Positions 24,501-36,500 of a DNA stretch of 64,000 bases are shown here, piece after piece (position 1 is the first letter of the stretch; every line of letters starts with the position of its first letter). This DNA comes from Antedon mediterranea. Lineage: Eukaryota; Echinodermata; Crinoidea; Comatulida; Antedonidae. A model generated the notes under the pieces. That model saw only the letters and a list, made by a program, of their open reading frames with translations, searched no databases and was not told where the DNA came from. Made by a program: the position numbers and the translations under genes. Where the stretch lies: positions 11,900,501 through 11,964,500 of the forward strand of contig NC_092672.1 in assembly GCF_964355755.1 (NCBI RefSeq). Reading direction: 5' to 3'.

Positions 24501-27500
24501 TTATTTGCACAGAAAGGCAAGGAAGGACAACAATTACCTCCAACCATGGGAACTCTTAGATCACATGTGGAAAGAGCATACTACATGTCTATTGTATGGA
24601 ATTCATCATGCAAGCCAACTCCATCTATTCCACCAGCAACTGACTACTCCTGGCAACTAGAAGATGGTCACTTGAAGCCGGTATTTTGCAACAATCCACA
24701 AGCACCAAAAGCTCTTCTAGAAATTCGTCGATGTACCTCCAATGGTTCATGTTCAACAAATCGCTGTAGTTGTAAGAAAAACAACTTGCTCTGTACTGAT
24801 GCATGTGAGTGTGGTGATGGATGTAAGAATACAAAGGACTGGAATGTAGAGCTAGTAGACAATATCGATGAACTTTATTGACTGGAGAGGGTAATCTGAC
24901 TATATTCAATATTTATGGTATCTATTTATTTATTATAACAGTTCCATTGGTGATTTGAAAAATTGATTTTGGAACAAGGGATATCATCAACAAAACCACA
25001 AGTACCGGTAAAAGTTATAAACAATACTAGACAAATCTATAGTCTCTCAGTTGTGGATATTACATGCATTAGGGCAAGAGGTCAGATATGGCATTTCTGT
25101 TTGCTTTAAAACAAAACATTTAATTACAGTAAATATAAAAAGGCATACTGCGAACAATTTGAAACAAATTTTAAGTCTGTGTGACCATTAGTTACCGAGA
25201 TATGATGATAGAAGGTCAAAGGTCAAATGGTCAGAAATGGCATTTTCAGTCATTTCTGGTCAAAATATTGGATTAGAGTAAATAGAAATATGTACCTTGC
25301 AAACATTTTAAGATTAAAACCAAGTCTCTACGATTAGTGGTTGCCGAGATATAAGTACTTGATAGCATAAGCGGCCATTTTGAAAAAGTGCCCCCAGCGA
25401 ATGAAAAACGCGTTTAGAATTTGGACAACAAGTTGGAAGTTGTTCGTTGTGATGTCCTTGATCACTTAAAAGTGAAAAATCAAACTTGGCTAAATATATG
25501 AAGTAAAATACAAATGCTGCCTGACTAAGATATTCATCATACCTATTTTTACTGGATCCACAGAAGAGATTGCTGATGATTCCAGTTGGGAATCAGATTT
25601 AGATGTTGACATATCTGAACTTCCTTCACCATCATCCATTTCTTCCTTTATTAACTGTGTTGCAAGTTTTTCTGCAAGTGCATCTTCTCGTATTTTCTTG
25701 TTGAGCTCCATAACTGTTTAAAAAAAAGGTGAAATAAGATTGTACGATAAACATCATAGAGATAAATAAAAATACTAAAATTACAGAAATGAGATACATC
25801 ATCATATCATCATCATCACCTGTAAAATACAATATGTAGGTAATTTATGTAATTATAGACCCAAATGCATTTTTAAGTATTTGATAAAAATATTATTTCC
25901 AGTGTACCTTACCGGTACGTTTTTACCTTTATTATGATACTAATTAATCTCTATACACAAATTGGCCAAAGCAGGCAATTATGCGTTTGTTGAAGGAAGA
26001 AGAAAGAGAGAGTTTCTCTCTTTTGTGAGGACAGCTCACTTTGAACGAACAGTTAATGTGTTATTTGGTATGGTTGAATTCTTCTTTTCAAACTTACCGT
26101 CGATATCTTCCTTCTTCCACTTGTCACACTCTTTTCCAATTGCTTGAAACAATGTCGTTGTGATAGCAATACCATCAGTAGATGGTTCGTTGGATTTAAA
26201 TCTATAATAATGAATAATGAACTCTAAAAGGTCGGATTTAATGAAAGGAGAATGTATCCAATAGTTCATCTTAAAATATTGATATATTTAAAATAAAAAC
26301 GAAGTGAAGATCACAAGTAAATAAGCATATGCTTCACACCTCTTGGGGATATTTAAAACAAACTGAAACTTTCAGCAGCAGAATTTGCATAAACATCGTC
26401 GTCACCATCACCGTCTATGTCACCATCATCGTCATTATCATCATAATTGCCATTATAATCATCATCATTTTTATTATTCGAAAAGGAATGAAAACCCGTT
26501 ATTCAAAGACGAAACTTCATGTATCAACTATTTAAAATAAGAACCTCAATAATGCCAATTTTTGTATTTTATTGAATAATTAAATTAAAATACTCAGCAC
26601 CAAACTTATTATAAACAAGAAATCCAAACAACTCGTTAAATGTTGTCAATTGCATTAGAGATACTTATGAAAAAAAGATAAAGTTTTTTAAATGGTTCAA
26701 AGAACAAAAGATTGATTTTAATATATTTTTTGATAAGGAATGTTATGCCATGACTATTATAGAGAACATGAATACAGGATTAGAAATAAATGAGAACTTA
26801 ATCTACTGTAATGGTAAAAACACCATTCAAATTGTATTATAAATACTTTATATTGATGAAGATCATGTATTTTTTATTGGTGCATCTTATAAAATAACTT
26901 TGTTTTTGTGTTACCTTTGTCCAAGCATGGCCTTTACACAGCTAGTTTTTCCAGCACCTTCTTTCCCGAGAAACATACATCTTGAATTTACAACTGCAAT
27001 CTCACCATTTTCAAGTTCATTTTGAAATGATCTAATTGCGCTCTTACCTCTAGCTAATATTTCAACTGGAACTAAATTGCGATTAAAATAAATGTAAAAT
27101 ATACAAAAACAAATGTACACATACAAATATTTTACATTTAAGAATCAATTCAGAGCCAGAGTTTTAAAACTGTCATTATGACAGCTCATCTTCTTCACAT
27201 TCATACAGTTCAAAGGTTCAGTACAGTGTTCAATATGTGTCATTAGTAATACACAGTTTAATATTCATGATGCAAAAACTCAAGAAAAGTGTATTAATAC
27301 AAACTTACTGTCAAGTAACTTCAATATCTTGTTTTTCTTTTCTTTGGAGATATCATCATTATCCTTCAAAACAGATGCTGGTGTTTGACCTCGCTATACA
27401 AAAAATGTATTAAAGTATTATCCACTGTTACTTTACTAATCTATAGATATACACATTTAAGTAAGGGAAACAATCAGTAAATCGTCCCTTACTTCTATAA

Positions 27501-30500
27501 TTTTTACTCGATGGTATATAAAGTTGGTTCGTACTTTCGGTACTGATTTTAACCACCTTATGTAACTCTGTTTACTAATTAAATTGAGTTAGATAATTAT
27601 TTATTGACGATTAAAGCAAATTTACGATTTGCCCCGAATAGGTTTTTTTCACAAATTGTTTTACATTATATAAACACATATACAAATAAACTTTATTACT
27701 GACAGTTGCTTCTCAACGTTTGTATTAATTAATAATGTAATTACAAAAAAAAAATATAAACGTCGTAGTGTGTATCGTTACATGTACTGTACTGTACATA
27801 CTTCAATCGACTATGACGGTGACAGTTTCAACAAAGTATTAAATCGCAATGTTTTAATGTATTTAGTGATATATTATTTGTAAAACATGAAAACAATCCT
27901 CTTTTCCATCCCTCAACCCTAATGTTACATACACAACACAAATTAAGTTTGTTTAAACTTGACTCAAACAATTGGTCTCATTTTGTGACAAGTTTCTCTT
28001 TCGGAAGTAATTCACAGGGTGCTAATTTTAGTTGAGTACATAAATCACCGTTTTTATTTATTCGTTATTGTAAATAAATGACATTGTCCTGTGGTACGTA
28101 CATTTGAAATCGCCAGTTTTTAGTCGCGTGGACGCAATAGTTCACTAGCCTATGTCGGTCGGTCGGTCTGTCTGTCTGTCGGTCCGGTATCACTATGCGT
28201 TTTATCGCTTTTCTGTACTTTTTGAACTGTTTTGATGTTTTTTCTGAGAGCACTCGACTTATGGCTGTTGGCCTTGTTTAACGCTGAAATTACTATGTAT
28301 TCGAGAAGCATCTGTGGACAACTTAGATGCGAGCGAAGCGAGTAAACTAGTAATTTACATAATCCGGATTGTAATAAACACATGCATAAGTTAATAGTGT
28401 GCACACGTTAATATGACACTATCTGAGTACCTTTGCACTAACAAACAAAATAGTAACTGCTCTACCATTTAATGTTTATTGTGATTGAATACACTTAGTC
28501 TTTAAAAATCTCTCAAAAGCCACATTTTGAATTTTTAATTTTCTAAATTGTTCTGTCTATGTAAAGCGCATTAAGGCTTTCAGCATAATGCGCAATATCA
28601 AGCACCAGTTATTATTATTATTATTAAAAATGCTATTAAAAAAAATATTATAAAAGAATAGTCGATACTGTATTAAATGTAGGCCTACATGTTAATTATC
28701 GCATCTATGAGAATTTACCACCACTAGCAGTAACTCGTGCTCCGCATGGTCTTCGTCGGCTTTAACATATGGTTATATTATACTAATTCGCATGGGATGA
28801 GTAAGTATCATATAAGCCCACTCTTCCCTCATAAAAAGCCATGGATGTTGTTATACACCAAGTATTCCTTCACTTTTAAGTAACTTCGAGCTACAAAATG
28901 AAAGCCTAATATTGGATATGGGACTTTACGAAAATGGACAAATTGTACTGTGTGAATAAGATGATGCGCGCAATAACATAACGAAAGTATAAAATGGTGA
29001 ACTATATTATTTTGGGTGTTTTTCGTGGTGTATTAATTATTTGATACATTGAAATAAATCAAAAAGTGAACAAAAATCGAACGGAATAGAAAGTGCATGA
29101 GATTAAAACATTTTAATGAAGTATTGGAATAAATCAACACAAAAAGTAGTAGCGCTCGGGGTGTATTTTTTATTTTTTTACTTTTTTTTTGTTCATTTAC
29201 ACTTTTTTTATTTCATGGTTTATTATATTTTGATTTTTTGTGTGTGTGAGTGAGGTTTCGTAACCCTTTTGCTAGTTTTGCAATTAGATTATAATATTGA
29301 GGTCTAGGTTTGATTTTTAGCTTTAAGCATGTCGTGGATTCGAACTCGAACGTACTAAACATGGGTACCAATGGTCACGGCGATTTCTCACTGAGCCATA
29401 CCGTGATTTACAAAAATCATGCTGTTCAAACAATAGGTGTAATTAACGACGCGATTATTCGATACGGTTGACTAAAGACTGGTGTTTTGGCGGCCTGGCA
29501 TGGTATTTGTAGATCCGGCCATGGCGGTACACAAAGAGGAGGATGCGTAGTTTATACAGTGACGTAACACGGTCCCTGGGACGTAAAATGACTCCTATTT
29601 TTGCCGTTTTAAGTGTTTATCCTTAAAATTCAGGAAAGTGACATAGCCTATCGAGTGCGGCCCATCAATAAACATCAGTGTGCCAAATGTGAGCACGCAC
29701 CGTTCAGTGGTTTTAGAAGAGATACATAAACATAATAAACAAAATAGTAGCATTAATATAGATGCTAACATACGGTAATGGCTTTAAACATTTGGCGCCT
29801 TTTCTGATATTATTTGGCTCCATCAAGACAATGATTACTGTGTATTAGTTAACAAAAGATTTGTAATATTTTAAGTTGATAGAAACTCCTAATTAAAATA
29901 AGAGTATACCTTGGATATAGGCGTAATGGTTTGCTTAATAAGCACAATTTAAAAATGCAAATGCAATGTTGCTGCATTAATTGACTGTACCTTGTTTCTT
30001 GCTTTAAGTGATGCTCCATGGGCTATGAGACTGTTCACTATTTCTATATTACCACTCCTGCCAGTCCTAACGTGTTCATGTAGCGGTGTGTTTCCCACCT
30101 GGAAAGCAGAAAGTTGTATGTATAATAATATACATTTTACACTTTAGATACTAGAACTAAGGTTTAAACAAATTTAATATGTATTCGTTCTGCTCCTACA
30201 ATTATAACAAGCAATTAACTACTACATCTAATGTATATTTTGCTTCTCGTGGGCTACTCGTCTTTCAGTAGTAACTTCGATGATCATCCCTGCCAAATCG
30301 CCAGGACTTGTCTGGCGTGTGTAGGCGACTATACAAGTACAATTATTTAACCTCTGGTGGCAACGAAATGCGTCTGCCAGGTGGACAGCCGGGAATGAGT
30401 CCAACGGATGTAAAGCATATATGTCTATCGGTTATAGATTGAAAGTTAGATGATAAATCTGAATTAGGGTAATAAATTGACTTCAGTAATGTAAACGGGG

Positions 30501-33500
30501 TCCCATCGTTTTATTACTTTTTATGAAATCATACACATAAGCGCCATTATTCGTTCGGCATCATAGTCCGCAAGGTCTATGGTCAAGAAATTGTTAAGTA
30601 AATGGAGTATGTTGTTAATTGTCTACGATAAACCACAGTATAACAGTAACTGTAAATAATACAACTAGTTGATTTCAATTGGGACGTGGAGAGGTGTTAG
30701 CAATGGACATTATTTTGAAAGTATTGGTATTAACGTCTTGTTAAATGCGTGTCTGTGTAGCGGTGTGTTTCCATCCTGGAAAGAAGAAAGTTAGATTAAA
30801 CTTGACGCATTTTTTTAAAGAATACAGGTATTATTATATTACATATTTTCCTTTTCTATAATCATTTATTAGTCCATTGAGGGTGACTGTAAATTATAAT
30901 ATTAAGACCTGGTATTAAGAAAATAATATAACTTTCTGATTTTAATTATTATAATACAGAATGCTTAGTACTGAACACATTTTAAAAGTATTAATTTAGC
31001 GTCTTGTTCGATCTAAAACGTTACAGCTACACGATATTTAATATATTTGAAATTATATTTTTGCTTTGATAATAACTATACATTTATCCAATGAAAACAC
31101 ATTAAACGAACCTAGGGTTTGCTTATAACGGGAGATAATGTAAATTAACTTGTAGTGTTAACTAATACGAATAATTACGTTAATGATTTTTAAATCAATT
31201 TAAAAGAGTAATTTACATTGTTTGTTGCTGTGATTGATGCTCCGTTGGCTATGAGACTGTTCACTGTCTCTACATTACCACGGCCAAGCCGAAAGTGTCT
31301 ATGTAGCGGTGTGTCTCCATTCTGGAAAGAAGAAAGTTAGATTAAACTTGACGCATTTTTTTTAAGAATACAAGTATTATTATATTACATATTTATCCTT
31401 TTCTACATACATTTTGTAATTATTTAATAGTGACTGTAAATTATAATAAGGTAATAAGAAAATAATAAGAAAATAATACAATTTGCTGAGTTTAATTATT
31501 ATAATACAGATGGGTTAGCATTGAACACATTTTAAGAAAATAATAATACAACTTGTACTATACCCTGGAAAGAAGAAAGTTAGATTAAACTTGACACATT
31601 TTTTTTAAAGAATGCAGGTAGTATTATATTACATATTTATCCTTTTCTATATTTCATTTTGTAGTTTATTGAGAGTGACTGTATTATAAAGAAGACATGG
31701 TTTTAAGAAAATGCTACAGCTACACGATTTTCAATATAATTGTATTTTGCTTTGATAACAACTATACATTTTCCAATGAAAAACACATTAAACGAATCTA
31801 GGGTTTGCCACTGATCACCAACTGGGCCCTCTGGGAGACCAGTCTTTGACTGAAGAGGTTACCCAGTATAAATATAAATTTCAATTCAAATTCAAAATTC
31901 ATATAACGGGAGATAATGTAAATTCACTTGTAGTGTTAACTAATTACGAATAATTACGTTAATGATTTTTAAATCACTGTAAAAGAGTAATTTACATTGT
32001 TTGTTGCTGTGATTAATGCTCCGTGAGCTATGAGACTGTTCACTATTTCTACGTTACCATCGCCAAACTTAACGTGTTCATGTAGTGGTGTATTTCCCTC
32101 CTGGAAAGAAGAAAGTTAGATTAAACTTGACGCATTTTTTTAAAGATTTTAATTACTATAATACAGAAGGGTTAGCAATGAACACATGTTAAAAGTATTG
32201 ATTTAGCGTCTTGTTCAATCTAAAATGCTACAGCTACACTATTTTTAATATATTTTAAATTGTATTTTTGCTTTGATAATAACTATACAATGTTTCCAAT
32301 GAAAAACACATTAAACGAATCTAGGGTTTGTTTATAACGGGAGATAATGTAAATTAACTTGTAGTGTTAACTAATACGAATAATTACGTTATTGATTTTT
32401 AAATCATTGTAAAAGAGTAATTTACATTGTTTGTTGCTGTGATTAATGCTCCATGGGCTATGAGACTGTTCACTATCTCTACATTACCACAGCCATACCT
32501 AACGTGTCCATGTAGCGGTGTGTTTCCATCCTGGAAAAAAGAAAGTTAGTATTATTATATTACATATTTATCCTTTTCTACATTCATTTTGTAATTCATT
32601 GAGTAAGAGTGAATGTAAACACCCAATTCTGTAGCTGTGGAAGTGTGGAAGACTGTCGACACTCTACCAGAGACCTATCTGACTATATTAAGTACTGTAC
32701 CTTTAATACACGATATCGCTGTCATTAATACAGTCAGATAGGTCTCTGGTAGACTGTCGACAGTCTTCCACACTGAGTGTACTAACAGCTACAGAATCGG
32801 GTGATATAAATTATAAAGAAATACCATGGTATTAAGAAAATAATAACTAACTGATTTCAATTAAGAAATGCAGAGGATTTTGCAATGAACATCATTTTGA
32901 AAGTATTGATTTTAGCGTCTTGTTAAATGATGTTTAAAATAATTTTAAATTATAATTATCTTACTTTGATAACAAAAATATTACTTGTGTTTCACAATGA
33001 AAAACAAATTATACAAATACAGGGTTGGTTTATACGTTAGCTCATTTATATTAACTATTGAGTGGGTTCAAGTCCCGTCACATGTCAGGATTTTTTCTAA
33101 GGACCAAATTACTTCACTCCCAAAGACTTGTAATAAGACTTTGTTTATGTAGAGCATCTTGTGTATGTTTGTCTTGTGAACCTCTGAGGGTCCCTAATGA
33201 TCAGCAATAGCTGGATGGATCACCCTCATTAAATATGGTGTTAAAAAAAATTAATACGGACAATAACGTTAATAATATTAATTCATTAATTTAGTAATTA
33301 ACATTCATTTTGTAATTCATTAATAGTGACTGTAAACTGTAAAGAAAACACCTGATAGTAAGAAAATAATACAACTAGCTGATTTTAACTTAGACGTGCA
33401 GATGTGTTACCAATGAACATTTAAAAGCTGATTTTAACTTAGACGTGCAGAAGTGTTTAGCAATGAACATTTAAAAGCAGATTTTAACTTTGAACATGTA

Positions 33501-36500
33501 CAGTAGATGTGTTAGCAATGAACATACATTTGAAAGTATTGATGTTAGCGTCTTGTTTAATCTAAAATTTGACAGCTGTACATGGTATTTAAATATCGTA
33601 ATTTTTATGGTGATATAGTTAATAACTATAATTAATTTAATTATTATTATTATTTAATAAAGGACGTTTAATTTATCATTTTATTACAAAATGTAATGAC
33701 AAAAATAGAGATGGCCGACCAATTTGGTGCTTAGTGAACTTAATATTATTATTTTGTATACTTGATCTTGAAAATGGTTCTATGATGCTACCGGTTTGCT
33801 TAAAACGAGAGCTGACTAAAATTAACTTTTTAACTACTACGAATTATAAAGTCACTGATTTTTAAGTAATAATAAATCTCTGTCTACGCTACCAAACTCT
33901 ATCAATAAAGCATCACATGAAATGTGACTGAACGATATCATTAGTGGAAAGGACACCAACTTGCGGGAAGCGATCCAGCACATCACCTTTTAAGCCTGGT
34001 TTCCAGTCGGCGTAAGACCTGCTTCTGTTTCCGATTGAGCCATTTTCTTACGATAACGCTTGCCTTCCGATCAGTTGACCAAAAACTAAGGTGGACAAAA
34101 AATGATCATGACCGCGTTGGACCGCAAAGATTAAGATGACGTTAGGTCGAGTTGAAATGTTTTCCTGCTTTTACGATGCATGACACGGTTAACATTACAA
34201 GAATTTATTTATGATTGCCTATAAAATTCCGTAGGTAAATGGCATCTTTTGAAATGAAGTGCCTAACAAAACTGGACCCGCAAGGATTTACACAGTACAT
34301 ACGGTAATTAAATTGTGATAGTCGCCGACAAAATTTAATCTTGTTGCTGACAATTTGTTTCATGATTTTACCCGGTTTTGAATTCCTCTTTTTCACACGT
34401 GGCTAATTGAAATGATACAAACATCAAATGATCCTATACATTTCGTTTAAATTCAAGTAAACTTTGTGAATACTGAATGTATTTATCAAACCGCCTTCAA
34501 AAAATAATTGCGAATTCTACCAATACACTCTACGGTGAATTCACTAAATATTGTTTATATTATTAATCTATTATCTATCCCACCTTCATTCTACAATGAA
34601 AAAAGAAAATATATTACGTAATTCGGGTGAACGGTTTTTAAATATTTGTTGCTTTTGTATTTTATCCTATGGGTGTCGTACTGTCTGCATTTTACCCATT
34701 TTATCATATTTTTACTATATTTATATAATAAGTGACAAGAAGGACAATTTATTTTACATTTCTCAGAGCTATTTGGTATTTCATCATTATTACATTTATC
34801 ACGAATTAAAATATTGTGGTTTAGAGCCTAAATAGATAGTTATTGTCAAATATTCTCATATACAGTACTTTGCCTCTTTGTGCTGTATTTCCCCATTCCA
34901 AGCTGTGCTTGCCAACGCCGCATAATTCACCCCCGTCAGTGATCGGCTGGTTTTTACGATCCATTGTTGGGTTTACGCTTCCGAAAGCAGTGACTTCAAG
35001 TCATGTGCATCTACAGTTATCAGTTATCACCAATGTCCGCGTTTCTGTTCTTTCTCTTTATTTTCCAGTTATATGCATTTTATATATTTTATTTGTTGCT
35101 TGTATTTTAAAAGATACTAATAGATATAGATGAGAACTGAGCTAAGAAGAACTATTTTAGGTTCTATTTGTTCGATTTATGATCCATTTAGTTTCGCAGC
35201 TCCTGTACATTACAGGAAAGTTTTACAGGCTATGTGCAAGCAGAATTTACACTTAGACGAACCGTTAGCATCTGAATTACGGACCAGTTGGTTAATTTCT
35301 TTCGTTCCTTTGAATGATCCAAGAAACACTTATTATTATGGTCTTTGGCCGAAATAATATAGGCCTAGGCCTAGGCCTACGTGTGCCGGTGCCAACCCGA
35401 GGTAAGGTCAATAAAGATACACACTATATGACATTTCGGAAACTATTCTTTATTAGTGTACTTTCTTACAATCCGGTGAAAACTAGAAAGAAATGCAACA
35501 CAACAGGATTAAATAAAACCTACAACGTTGCCAGTGTAGCATAGCAAAAAGCTATACAAAACAGCCTTTTTGCTACACATTTCTACAATTGTGTAGCAAA
35601 AAATACAATACAAAACTATGTTTCTTGACTAAAAAATCAGTTTGATTAGCAATTTTGCTAAACAAAATTTTCAAATGAAATTTTCCAATGTACACATATA
35701 CGGAGTATAAGGGCCTCACAATTTGGCTAGCCTCTAGGGCTAGTACGGCTAAAATGCTCGTTTAACTATCAAATAACAAATAAACAAGTAACAAAATCTG
35801 TCTCACCCCATTTGGCCAGTGTCATAACAAACTTTTTGGAATAACAATAAATGCGTTAAAATTGAATCAAACAACAATACTAACAAACTACTAGGCCTAT
35901 TTATCAACTGTGAGATTTAAATGCATGCTTGAGTTGAGAGCAAGCAAAACCGTCAACAACAATGTATTTCGTCTCTTTCCCTCTAGCTTGCCGCAAAGAT
36001 CTTATATACTAAAGATGTGACACTACCCGCGTTTACGCGTAACACTTTAGAAGCGTCAAATTATAGTGCGCCCCCTCGCTTAAACAAGTAACGAACTTTT
36101 GCGTGACGATCGCAGTATTCTTTAGGGATTGAGTATTCGCGCCAAAGTTTGTATGGTTAACAAACAATGAATTAAAAGAGAAAAAGTGGAGGGATGTACT
36201 GTGCTGCAATTAATTGTAAGACAAGAACAGGTAAATTTATGTAATTAAATAAGTAGCCTATACATCTTAACATATGCTATGTAGGGACTAACCTTACTTT
36301 ACTGTATTCAATTTATACATATATTAATAAACTAGGCTAGGTAGGCCTATTATTAATAATTATTATTTAAACGTAGGTATGAAATGATTATTATTATCAT
36401 TATTAGGCTACTACTAGTACATTAATTATATAACAGTGAACTTACACTAATTTCTTCACTGTTCCCTGGTTATATTACTTTATCCTTTAAAATTTAGTAC

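Larger units (their letters stand above)
30700..33660 (-). repeat. Tandem exon-intron units of the ankyrin array
   Basis: Units of about 0.4-1.2 kb, each holding an ankyrin exon (or its remnant) and a shared intron. Shared blocks include AGAAAGTTAGATTAAACTTGACGCA just 3' of the exon on the plus strand, GCTACAGCTACACGATTTT, and ATAACGGGAGATAATGTAAA. Another unit lies at 41040-41730. Confidence 0.85.

Noticed and set aside
33376-33530. CRISPR-like direct repeats
   Set aside because: Contiguous tandem copies without spacers in a eukaryotic intron.
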